Below are positions 36,108 to 47,586 of a DNA stretch of 64,000 nucleotides, one piece after another. The stretch is taken from contig JAZKJV010002317.1 in assembly GCA_037367405.1 (NCBI GenBank), positions 1,116,001-1,180,000 on the forward strand, given 5' to 3'. This DNA comes from Ottelia alismoides (lineage: Eukaryota; Streptophyta; Magnoliopsida; Alismatales; Hydrocharitaceae). How positions within the stretch are numbered: the stretch's first letter is position 1; each line of letters starts with the position of its first letter. The notes beneath the pieces are model-generated. The model saw only the letters and a list, made by a program, of their open reading frames with translations. It ran no database searches and was not told where the DNA came from. The translations under genes were made by a program, and so were the position numbers.

Positions 36108-39100
36108 TTTAGGTCGAAGGTTTTGGATGCGATCCATGAACCGAGGACGACTTGGGTTCATCAGGGTTTGCGAAAGTTCTTGCATTTCATTTTCGCATCT
36201 ATGTTTTGTGATTATTTTCGGCCATATTTAAATTGTGTAGGATTCCGTATGCTCGAGAAATGATCATTTTAGTGAACATGTATCCACTGTTTCGGGGACT
36301 GCAAATCATGACGTAATTAAGATGTTAATTGCGGATTTGAGATGCCTTGAAATGCGTGCAAATAACTTAGGTTCTATTGTAAATCAAATTATCAAACTTT
36401 ATATATTATTTTGCTTAATTTGGATTTAAATTGATTGAGATATGGTATTTTTAGTAAGTGAGGGCCACTGCTGGAAATACTTTACTAATCAAGAATCTAG
36501 TGAATGTCATTTAATCAACTAGTGAAATTAAATTATTTAATTTCCTAGAATAATTGTGCATAAATATTTGTGAAATATTTGATGATAATTATTTCCTTAA
36601 ATGACATAGCCTTAACCAATAATTGATTAGATGTGATCTATATCACAAAATTGGTTACATGATATACATGATCTAGATTCCAACAAACATGTTGCTTGAA
36701 TAGGAATTGAGATTAGTTTAGCAAATCTCATTATAATGTTAATCAAATTGTTTTGATTATTATTATATGGTATAATTTCGGTTGAAGAACCGATGATCAT
36801 CTCAAATACAAAGTGATCTATTTTGCATAATCCTTTCCGGAGGTGGATATGGTGTCTAGTCGGGCAACATTGGGGTAGCAGGTTGCACAGTGTGTGGTCT
36901 GTCCCACTCCCGTCGGTATTGGCCATAAAAGCAGGTAGGGTTAGTATAATGCTTAAGAAATTATGATGTAATTCTAATTATTAAAATTCAAAATAATACG
37001 TATTTGAGATAATACCATAATTTAAGTAACAATTAAGAATGTTTGTTGGATATTAATTGGATCATTAATTTAATATGATTAGATTAATTGGAATCCAATT
37101 AATATTAAAACACTCTATTATGAATAGAGATGTTATATTCCTTGGAAGATTAATCATAATCAATATGATTTATAATGATTGATTAGAATTTGAATATGAT
37201 ATGGAGGATCACATAAGTGGCATCCATGGTCTCCCGTCAAGGCAAAGGGTTCCGTCGCCAGATATTGTATGTAGGAGACGTCTGTCTGAAGTGACAACTC
37301 ATGCATACAATCCATTTGGATCGGGCTCTTCGCTTCTCGAAAGAGTAAGGAGGTATGCGTAGTGACCCCAATATCGGGTCCTCAAATTATTGGGGCGATA
37401 TTGGATTGTGCATAGCGAGTTGTATTCCTGTTGACGGTTGGTTCAATTAATGACAGGTCAACATCTCCTTAGGGGAGGTGGGCCTGGGTGTTAAAGACCG
37501 AATTGGGAGTTGCAAGTTGGACTTGTAAGGCGGAATGTGTTCCCGCTTCTTTTTATCTGAGTCATAGGTTCTCATATTATTGGAATGTAACAAAGATAAG
37601 GAAGGAGATCCCAGATCTTGCTGAGATATAATGGTAAGTATATCTCTTGCATTGAAAGTGATTAAGAGAATGAACTTTCATAGTTAAAAAGGCAAGACAA
37701 CTTTGATATAAAAACTCCTAAATCAAAGTAAAATATGTATGTATATATATATACACTTATGAAAATTTCTTATTTCAGATAATCCTTCATTAAACCCACT
37801 CAATTCTATACTCAATAATAACCACTAACATAGCATGGATTGGACTCATGATCCAGATATTGTACTTGCAGTTGGACACATAATGTATGTGGTTGCAATG
37901 TGCAAGTTTCCTCGTAATAATGAGGAATGACAGTTAACTAGATAATAAGACTACAACCATAGGGTTTGTATATCTCTATAGTCTTGATCTCTCATCGGAT
38001 GTACTTTGGAAGTGACATGTCGATGATGATCGCAATTGTCAAATAATCCATATAAAATCAACGAAGATATTTTGGCATACATATGTGCTCTTGACATTTA
38101 TCATGAGTGAGATGGTTCACTGCATCATGCAGAATGATGGCTCTATAAGAGATGATGTATTCGGATTTTTAGAATTTACCTGAATCAATGCCTTAAGAGT
38201 CTAGATGGATGTAGATACGATGAGTGTCAACATTCTACTGTCTATATTCTAGTCATTCATGTAGCTTCACAATATTCATATTGTATGAATTGAATGAAGC
38301 ATGTATAAATGTTGAAGTGCTCTTATATTGAAAATCTTTTGAATTCAACATAATAGATTCTTTGTCTTGAACAATGGTTGTTTATAGATGAAGAGAACAC
38401 AATGGAAGTGTGGGTTGGACCCATGTAGGAAGGAAGGTCAAAAGAGTTGACTTTATTTCTATGACTTCCATATGACATCCAAAGAGTTGGATGAATGCAT
38501 GTACTGCAATAAGCTGATGTGTTGATAGTACGACTATCAAGTCTATCTAGAATCCTTAGAGAAGGACTCAGATAGTGCATCATATTAATCTATATCTACA
38601 TTTGATCATTGAAATTGACTTGCTTATTTGATAAGATAAAGTCGAATAATTGTATCTCAATCTTCTAACAACACTTGCAATGGTGCACGTGTTTTAAAAG
38701 ACTAGACATTTGATCTTAAGGTTTATAGTCATCCACATGGATATTGATGCAATTGTTGCAACAATCTCTGTTGAATTGATAGACTTCTTAATTTCAGTAG
38801 GAGAGCCCTTGGTTTTAGAGAATGTCTCTATGACCTAGACATTAGAATACACTCAGTGTTTGTTTCTAAATGTTGGAAATAAACATGAAATTTGGAATGG
38901 ACCTATCATAAAGAATTATTATGGATATATTTCAGAAAGTAATCTAACATCCAGAGGACTCTACTGAATTATAAAATTAATGAATGGTTCATTAACATTT
39001 CTAATAATGAAATTAAACCTTTAAAGACCAATAAGAGGATAAAGATAATTTGATAATGATTTGGCATCAAGCTTTGGGCGTTTGCCTGTTGATTTGATCA

Positions 39101-39130
39101 ATAGACAAGTAAGAATGAAACTTTAGAATA
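36108..39130 (+). other. Leader and presumed gag region of copia element I
   Basis: No long ORF is present. The segment 37100-37620 is notably conserved with C and L and includes the 53-codon ORF at 37201-37362. The part at 37800-39100 aligns with 52480-53760 of L. It probably once held gag, but no capsid or zinc-knuckle motif is readable. Confidence 0.6.
37201..37362 (+). other. 53-codon ORF in copia leader
   Basis: The frame MEDHISGIHGLPSRQR to ERVRRYA opens with ATG and ends with TAG. Element L has an ORF of the same length at the matching place (54189-54350, minus), and C has the first half before a frameshift. I count nine base differences between I and L, of which seven change the residue. 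That argues against selection on the protein, so I list it as an ORF and not as a gene. The nucleotide sequence itself is better kept than pol. Confidence 0.35.
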
Positions 39131-40460
39131 TCTAAAATTTCAAAACTTACATACTTATGAATATTGTATTCAAAAGTAAAATATGTCCAATACACCCTTC
39201 CTTGGTAAAGGTGTTAGATGTCCAGGTATTCAAGAGCTCATACATATTGATGTATGTAGATCATCTATATCATGATAAACATTAATGATATGTGATATCA
39301 TTATATGATTACTTATGATATGAGATTTCTTCTTTTCACCTAAGAAACCTTAGAAATGTTCAAAGATTTCATTATTTTGGTTTAGACGCAAAGTTTGAAG
39401 GAAGATAAATGAATTTGATCTAATATAGGTAGCAAGTACCTATTAGATAAAATTCAAAGAATGCCTTATGGAGATATGAATATCATTTCTATCTCAATCC
39501 TCCTAAAACACCTTACCTTAATAGAATTATAGGGATATACAATTGGATCATGTGTGACATAATCTTATCAATGATGAGTTTTAGCATAATTATCCCTTAA
39601 TTTCCAGGTATATATGTAGTAGAGACTACGTTATATATCCTTAATAAGGTTCCATGCATGTAACTGGAATCTAGCACTTGAGAGTGTTGCTTCATTAGGA
39701 AAATAAATGGTGGTATTGGATACCTACTTTATGACCTTGACATTCTTAAAATATCTCATCTCTGAGAATGTGATTCTTAGAGTATGACTGTCTTGTGAAT
39801 CAAGATGAAAATGAAGTAAAGGAACTCATTTAATTTTGAGATGATAATGATAATCCTAAAGTTGGAAACTAAAAGGACAATTAAAGATGAAACATAAATA
39901 CCTCTTCAAATAAGTTTGAGGATGTATTCCATATGTCAGTTAAGTATGACAATGATCAGACTTCACGTTATGAAGGTCCCGAGGATCATGACATGGAAAG
40001 ATGGATGTTAGCAGTAGAAGTCTAAGATAGACTTCATATACAAGTATTGTATATGGACCCTCGAGAATCCACCTATAAGGGTAAGACCCATTAAGGTGTA
40101 AATGGATCTTCAAGAGAAAGGGAACCTGATGAGAAGGTAGAGACCTTCAAAGCATGGTTTGTAGACATGAGCTACACATCGGAAGAGAAGACATTGCTTG
40201 CAATAAGACTTGCTCTTCGGTGACCATGCTTAAACTCATCAGGATATTGCTAACTATAGCTACACAACTAGACTATGACATCCTCTAGACGTAAGTCAAT
40301 ATTGCATTCCTCTAAGAATACCTCTTTGAGAATATTCACATGAAGTAGCCCCAAGGATTCACGGTTGAGGAAAGCAAGATGTGCAAGCTAGGGAGCTTCA
40401 TCTATAGACTCAAATAAGCTTTTTGAAGTTGGAACATAAGATTTGATGAAATTATAAATG
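39131..40460 (+). pseudogene. Ty1/copia integrase-RT remnant (element I)
   Basis: Integrase motifs are readable near 39235-39265 (LIHIDVC) and near 39605-39650 (VETTLYILNKVP). RT motifs follow: LLTIATQLDYDI near 40245-40280, then VNIAFL, EYLFENIHMK and KMCKL, and an RLK-stop-A version of the YGLKQAS box. Stops at 40292-40294, 40346-40348 and 40415-40417 sit at the same codons as stops in L, and the last two also in C. The element cannot make polymerase. Confidence 0.87.
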
Positions 40461-41380
40461 TTATGATTTCAAATAGAATCTTGGTGAACCATATGAAACT
40501 TAGTTGGAGTGCTTTTGTATTCATCGTGCTAAATGTAGATGATATCCTAATCATTTGGAATGATATAAGGATAATAATAAGTGTTTTATAATCTGGTTGC
40601 TCCATAACTTGAGAAATGATCTCAAGGATACCTTTTGGATCTTAGTTCTGAAGGTGTTCAGAAGCAAAGGGAAGAGGGTATTGGGATCGTCACATTTGTA
40701 GTACACCTTGGACATGTTCCAATTTCATGGAAAAATCCAAGAAAGGCTTCCTTTCCTTAAGATATGGTATTAACCTATCTAAAGGGATATCACCTCAAAG
40801 AGTGTGAATACTAGAATTGCTTGCACTTGTGCATCAATTACGAGAAGCTGAGTGTATGTTAGATATGTACAAAAGCTAAATGTCTATCATGCAGTGGGAG
40901 TAGTAAACTGTTACTAATCCAACTATGGAGATAAAACATTTGATTGCAGTAATAACTATATCTTCAAAGATGACAAGACTTTCGAGATAGTGATCTCTGA
41001 GTCTTATCTTCAAAATCTTAAGACTTTATAGATAGTGATCTAAAAGGTCTAAATTGTAGATACCTTAGGAGATAGAGATCTCCATGAATAAAGGTATTCT
41101 GATAAGGATTATGAAAATACTAGTTATAACAATTATTAAGCTATAGTGTCGAGGACACTATTATAGCTTTAACAAGATTGAGTATTGGTTGCATAAGATG
41201 TAACATTCGCATTGGATGCGAGCAGTACTACTAGGAGATATGCAAGTGCCGTAAAGGACTTAGCGTAGTCTCTTGGGAATAGAGTGATTGATCAGCTTAC
41301 CTATCTATTTTTCTAAATAGCCTATGATTATCACATGAGTGCGGGTTTATATGATTCGCCCAGTAATCGCTCTTTGGGCT
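40461..41380 (+). other. Decayed RNase H and 3' end of element I
   Basis: This stretch aligns with 50245-51130 of L. It should contain the RNase H domain but I can read no convincing motif. It ends in the polypurine tract. Confidence 0.5.
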
Positions 41381-41390
41381 AGTGGGAGAT
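41381..41390 (+). promoter_or_regulatory. Polypurine tract (element I)
   Basis: AGTGGGAGAT lies directly before the 3' LTR start TGTTGG at 41391. The complement is found at 50231 in L. Confidence 0.85.
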
Positions 41391-41877
41391 TGTTGGACAT
41401 GCGAGCCCACGGCGAGCCATTATGCAATAAATGTTATTGCGACTATTATTCCCTGATCTGAAATGAAGAATAAATAATTTGCATAATAAGTCCCTTAGTA
41501 TAATTAGGGTTATGTACCATGGCCATCTTAATAATCATACAGTTGTTGATTCAACTATTGAATCATAGAGGCTGGTGCCTGGATGGATATGTAAAGGGTT
41601 AGATTGAGGACTCATCAAGCACCGTCAAATGATTGTTAAGAGATGATCTCCATCTTGAGTAGGAGATGGCGATTCTTTCTCATTTATGCTGATATCTAAC
41701 CGACCTCTTGATGCAGGTCCTCTGCATAGGAATAGAGATTCTGAGGTGTTAGATAAGTTAGGTCAAAGAGTTGACTTAACGAGAATGAGATAACCAAAGT
41801 CCTATATCGTATGCTGTCACGATACAGGCACGCATCCTCTGACCGAAGACAGATGTGTTACTATATGTCTAAGTATG
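41391..41877 (+). repeat. 3' LTR of copia element I, interrupted
   Basis: It matches 33489-33977 of the 5' LTR, then breaks after AAGTATGT, where the LTR of element J begins. Confidence 0.9.
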
Positions 41878-43153
41878 TGATGACCGAAAAATCACCAAGA
41901 CTCGGGTGAATAAAATAGATCAAGGGTCGTTGCGACCCGGATCTCGGAGACACTCCGGTCAACAAGAAAATAGGGATCAGACCACCAAAACAGAATAAAA
42001 ATCAAATAAGCTCAATAGTAGCCCTAGCTATTAGATTAGCCTGGTATAGCGACCAGGGTCGGACTCAGGGAGCACGTAATGGCCTCACGGCCTATGAAGT
42101 AGTCTAAAATGAAATAAAATAAAAGAAAATGCTTTTTGGTGGATTTTTAATATTTTTTGGATTTTTAAATTAATTCAGAAAATAGAAAAACAATAAAACA
42201 ACCAACTACAAACAATTATTTAATCACTCAAAAATCAAGCAAAAATTCAAACAAAAATGTTTTTATGTTTTTTTTATTTTTCTGTGTTTTTGGTTAATTT
42301 TTGGTGTTTTTCTGATTTTTAGGGAATTTAATAAAAATCAAACAAGGCTGAAAAATGAAGGCACTGTCCAGTCAGACTTGGAGGGCCAAATTAAAATGCA
42401 AAATGGCCCTATCAAGGTCTGAAGGTAATTTTCCTGTAAAGTGGAAAATACAAGGAAAAATTAAGCATTGGAATTATTATTTTTTTATTTTTCAGTTATT
42501 TATTAGAATTTTTATGGGTTTTTAGGGGTTTTGTAATTTCTATAGGTTTTATAAATCTAAAAATGACCAAAATTGGTCAGAAAATCAAACAACACAAAAC
42601 AAACAATTTCTAATTTTTTTTGTAATTTTTAATGGTGTTTTAATATTTTTTGTGAATTTTCTATCTAGACAGTAACAAAAATGCTTGTTTTGAATTTTTA
42701 AAAATATCGAAAAGAATAAAAAATGTCTCCAAAATTTAGAGAAAATTTTACACCATGGCATGAGCCATGTTTCTAATTTTCATCAAATTCGGAGTAGGTT
42801 TGCTATTTTATTAAAATTAAAAACAAGGGTACAGTGCACATGGACCTCTACGCAATTAAGACAAGTTCTAGGGGGTCCGGTGCAAATTCTCCAAGAACTC
42901 ACGCGCAAGGCACGTGACCTGGGCACTCAGGGACCAAATTGCAATAAACTTAAATCCCTGAACTATTTAGTAACACGTACTAAAAGTCCAGGGGCAAAAG
43001 TATAAAAAAGCCCACAAAATATAGCACATGCACAAATACAACACTCACAGGGGCATTTTTGCAAATATCAAAAACATAATTTCATTCATTAACACCCTAG
43101 AACATAAGGCCTATACATGCAAATAACCCACAAAGTCACGTGTCGGAGCGCGT
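41878..43153 (-). repeat. Athila-like LTR, U5 side (element J)
   Basis: The segment begins TGATGACCG inside the copia LTR of I. It holds a box near 42058-42076 (GGTCGGACTCAGGGAGC), the counterpart of the box near the 3' end of the LTRs of E, G and K. Reversed, 42840-43000 resembles 45540-45600 of K. It is therefore the downstream end of a minus-oriented LTR from a related family. No primer site lies at 41878, so it is a 3' LTR or solo LTR. Element K interrupts it at 43154, and the rest is outside the window. No ORFs of note. Confidence 0.7.
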
Positions 43154-43174
43154 TGATGAAGCTACGTTTCATCA
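43154..43174 (+). other. LTR-terminal inverted repeat (element K)
   Basis: TGATGAA and TTCATCA flank a 7-base centre at the very start of the LTR. The 3' LTR copy is at 63370-63390. Confidence 0.8.
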
Positions 43175-46100
43175 TCTTTATTCTATCATTTTGGCCTTAA
43201 AAACCCTAGTAAATGCGTGTAAATAGGCTTAATTTAGGCATTTTATCATCCATGCATTGTCTTGTATATATTGTATAAAATGCAGTTTTTAAAAGCCAAA
43301 ATTATAGAATAAAGAAAAGAAAAGAAAAAGAATAAAATATTGTAAATATTTTATGACCCGAAACCCCGAGACCTGGGCATCTTGATGAATAGGTCGACAA
43401 AGAATAAAGTGGGGGGAGATAAGGGCCAAAATACAGATAAAATACCTATACTTCCTGTTCATTCTTTATTCATTTTGGGACCTATTTTTGGTTCCACTTT
43501 TTGTACCTCAAATAAAGAAACTTTGTACATGAAAGTTGTAGATAATTTTATAAAGAAAAATACAAAATTGATTTCACTCAAAAATAATGTACAGATAAAA
43601 AGTTATGGTCTGAATAAGAATCCAGAATCCCAACTTTCCAGACCCGTATCTCACAACTGAAAACTCCAAATGTAGAGTACTCACCTTTAATTGTATATAG
43701 AAGAAAATAAGCTATTTAATGGCGGTGGTTTCACATTTGGCGGAGGTACGGTTTGAAAGTTGAGTTTTGGACCCATATTGTATACATTGTACAGGTTAAA
43801 ATATTCAATTTATTATTTAATTATAATATTGTAAATATTACTTATAATAATTATGTACATTAAAATCTGGAATAAAAACCTAAATAAAACATAAAATAAA
43901 ATACATGTATACACAATACATAGATACAATACTTATATACATACCTATATAACATACTCTTGTATTTTATTAAATATACAAAATAAATCAAAAAAATCAA
44001 CTAAAAATATATTTATGTATATAAAAGTATTTTATAATTTTATAAAATACTAAATAAAAATAATAACAATTAAATACATACGATAAAAATAAAAGAATAC
44101 AATATATAGATATTATACCTATATAGGGGTATAAAAGCAATTTGTAAAAATAAAGTTCATAAAAATAATTAAAAATCACCATAAATTAATTCATAAATTA
44201 ATAAACATTTTTTATTTTATAATTAAAAATCAATAAAATCGTTTGCTATTTTAAATTGATTTTACAAAAAAAAGTTTTTCCAGGCTTTTTCCTGGTTGGT
44301 CCACGTGGACCAACCAGTGGGGCTGGAGTGTTGACCCGCGGTCAACTCTCTGACCCCAGCCTGGACTGTGTCAGAATAAGAGTTTTCTTGATTTTCGCGG
44401 ATTTTTGGAGACCGCACCTTTCATCCTTTGATGTCGAAGTCTTCACGACTTTTGAAGCTCGACCATAGGGCATACTCGCCCGATCATTTTTTCGACCTCT
44501 GGGTCGTTGCTTCTCCCGATACACCTCGTTCAAAGAGCCCCCGTCGCCATTCTTCAAAAAACCCCTTTTCTCACTCTTTTGAATTTCGAACTCCCTTAAC
44601 CCTAGACTTGGGCCCCTAGGCGTCTTGCTCAGAACTGGGAGGGTGACAGCCTCCCTCCAGCCGGCGAAGGAAGCTCAGGCGAAGGTTGAGGTGGAGCTTC
44701 CACCACCTCCGACCTTGCTAGGCCGTCGAGGTTTATCTCGTGGCTTTCCGGCCACCTTGAGGTGTTTTCGTGTTATTTTCTTATTAGTTTCACTTGCTGC
44801 ATATGCCGCGTGTAATTTCCTTCGATTTTAGCGCATAGTTTCTTTTCGCTCTTGCTCATTTGGGTTCGCCGAGCCCCGCTCCGGCGACCACTTGCCCCTT
44901 GCGGTTCACAGCCATCCACACCATACAACCACCCACTTGAGCGCCTGGAACTTTTTACTGTGAATAGTGGTGCTTTTTGCAGGTTCCAGGAGCGAAGGAT
45001 CCCCACCTGGGATCATTTTTGACGCCCGACGAAGCTCTTGGGAGCAGCCACCTGTCCGAGTACGCTACGACGGACCGCCGGCCCGCCGTGGGCCATTTTG
45101 ACCCCGCCGTCCATTCGTGGAGACTCCCAGGAGCCGCACGACCCCTTTTGCAACCTCCAACGACGACGGAGACAAGGGAGAGGGGCCGGGGAACTTCATC
45201 GTCGCCGGCCCTCCTCCTGGTTCTTCGTGATTATCCTCAGGCCGTCGGATTCGGCCTGTTCTTCCAGGTCCCCCATCTACCGTTGATCGTGCGCCCCCTC
45301 CAGCCGTCAGATCCTCAAGCCAATCTAATCTCGGCCCTAGATAGCGAAGGGGTATCGGCCTTCCTTGTTGCGACACGTGGCTTAAGTAAAGCCCCAATCC
45401 GTCGTCCATCCAGAGCAGCTGGGTATTTTGCGAACTATCCCCCGTACCTTTTTGTAATATTTAAGTAGCATCTAAACTACCCGTGCCCCCTTTAGAAACT
45501 TTGGTTATTTTGCATCCTTATTCCGCGAAGTTCCGCAATTTGCATATACATCCCCGCGAGGCGCGTGCCATCGCGCGTGACCTGGGCGCTTTTGCGGGAA
45601 AGCCCTTCGGGCATTTTGTTAGTAGCTTTAGTCCAGCAAGTTTAATTTGCATATTTATATTTTCTAGAAATATTGCAAAGAGGCCCTCAGATTTTTTGAA
45701 TATTTCAAAAACGCCCCTGCAGATATGTATTTTCCTTTTGTTGCTTGTATTTTTTTTGCACGTGTCTATAAAATCCCAAAAATCTCCAAAAATCAGATTA
45801 AGCTCTGCTGTAGTGTAGTTTAACGGCATATTTTTATTTTTCATAATTATTGCATTTTATTATTTATAAAAAATTCAAAAATAGCCATTTCCAGCACTGT
45901 CTGCATCATAAAATACCAAAAAAATATAAAAACTCTCCAGAAAAATCCCAAAAAAATATATTTTGCTTCTCTTGGTGTGTTTTGACTTCAGACCAAAAAT
46001 CATTAAAAAAATACAAAACCAAACTCTTAAAAATTGCAAAACCCCAAAAACCTTTATAAAAATCCTAAAAATTCTACAAAAATCCTAAAAATACAAACTT

Positions 46101-46802
46101 TGCCTCTCAATTTTCCTAATTTCATTATCTTTAAGTGAAAATTAATTTGGAGAATTTGTGTTACTATTGGCTATTTTATTTCTCCATTTTAGTTTCAGCC
46201 TTGCATTTTTGCTACTGTTTTCTTTATTTTGCTAATTAAAAATACCAAAAACATTCTAAAAATTACCCAAAAATCAGAAAAACAGTAAAAAAGTATAAAA
46301 AGACCAAAAAGACTTTATTTGCTTATTTTTGAATATTTTTATCAATTTTTATAAATACCTCTTTTTTCCCTTTTATTACATTGTCTTTATTTTCCAATAT
46401 TGAAAAAGAAAATAAAAAAATATAAATATAAAAAAGAAAATATAAAATCAGAAAAGTAAAAACCAAAATACAAAAATATAAAATCAAAAATTAAATAAAA
46501 AAAATATAAAATTAAAAACCCACAAAAAATAGCATCATAGACACTTGATCACATTCACACATTTTGTGCACTTTTGCCCCGTTCTACATGTCTGCTCCCT
46601 GTGTTCGACCTCTACACATACTTGCACCTATACACATCTTGTTGTAGAGTTATAATAAATTTTAACTCCACACACTTTCACTTCTTTACTTGATTGTCGT
46701 GGGTTAATTGTTGTTTGAATCTCGGATTTCGTTGGAGGTCAAATCAACGACTGTTGATTCGCCTTGTGAGTCAACACGACCTCTGCAAATTCGTGTTCAA
46801 CA
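43154..46802 (+). repeat. 5' LTR of element K
   Basis: The 3649-bp LTR runs from TGATGAAGCTACG to GTGTTCAACA. The first 632 bases match 63370-64000. AT-rich U3 sequence (43154-44260) is followed by a GC-rich segment (about 44280-45430) and AT-rich sequence again. A GCTCCCTGTGTTCGACC box near 46597 is a feature of plant LTR ends. ORFs in the GC-rich part, the longest 163 codons at 44977-45468, show no domain. Confidence 0.92.
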
Positions 46803-46804
46803 AA

Positions 46805-46822
46805 TGGCGCCGTTGCCGGGGA
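46805..46822 (+). promoter_or_regulatory. Primer binding site, tRNA-Asp type
   Basis: TGGCGCCGTTGCCGGGGA is the complement of the 3' end of plant tRNA-Asp, the usual primer of Athila-type elements. It lies two bases after the LTR. Confidence 0.93.
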
Positions 46823-47586
46823 GCAACAGCGCTTAGTCGGGTCTTGTTTGTGATTGTGATTTATTGTCTATTTTGCGGCTTTCATTTTTGCTATTTTATT
46901 TTCTTTATTTTTATATCTATTGGGTTGTCTAACCTTCTCTCTTGTTGACTTCGTGCGAGGAACTGCGGATCGAGGGAGGCGCTCCACCCTAGGCACCTAC
47001 GCACCCACGTGAAGCCAGCATCTGCCAGCCAAGCACCGAGGAGACGAAGAGGAAATTTTGAAGACTGAGCTCTACTTTAGTTGTAGAATTCATTTCCTGC
47101 ATTTATTTTTGTAATTTTTGTGAGAGAGAGACCACTATATTGTAATAATACAGGTACTCAGGACTGGACTTTCGGGCCCAATTTCCAAGTGTTTGTACAC
47201 TTGGGGGCTCACCGCGGATTTTACGGTTTTCATCGCATCTTTTCCCTTTGTTTTCTCGGTTTTGTTTTCTTATTTTGTGTGATTGAGCCCCTAGTTTTAG
47301 GATTGCTTGCGATAGACTAAGGCCAAACACCTAATATATTTGCATGTACCTATAGACTCGTTTGGACTTAGTAAAATTTAAACAGTCTGTTCATTTATCT
47401 CTTAACCCGTGTGCCGTGAGCGAGCCCCATTAAGCGCTACTCCTGAACTCGAGTGTGTCGAGAAGAGGAGGGGTAAGCCAAGACCGGACTCTTAGGTTAA
47501 AGATAAGTGGCTGACTTGTGGTGCTTCACGTTAATAGCAATTTCTGAAACTTAGGGCGGTTTCATCGGCTTGCACTTGCATATAGA
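46823..47586 (+). other. Leader of element K, left part
   Basis: This is noncoding sequence with a T-rich start and a GAGAGAGA run near 47120. It is interrupted by copia L after 47586 and resumes at 58192 after the target duplication. Confidence 0.75.

Larger units (their letters stand above)
33489..41877 (+). mobile_element. Ty1/copia element (element I)
   Basis: 5' LTR, primer binding site, leader, dead integrase-RT, polypurine tract and the first 487 bases of the 3' LTR are present in plus orientation. The 3' LTR is interrupted at about 41877 by element J. The rest must lie beyond the window, together with the right target duplication (left flank CCTGG at 33484-33488). Confidence 0.92.

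Noticed and set aside
44977..45468. 163-codon ORF in the 5' LTR of K
   Set aside because: It lies in GC-rich LTR sequence with overlapping ORFs on both strands and no recognisable domain.
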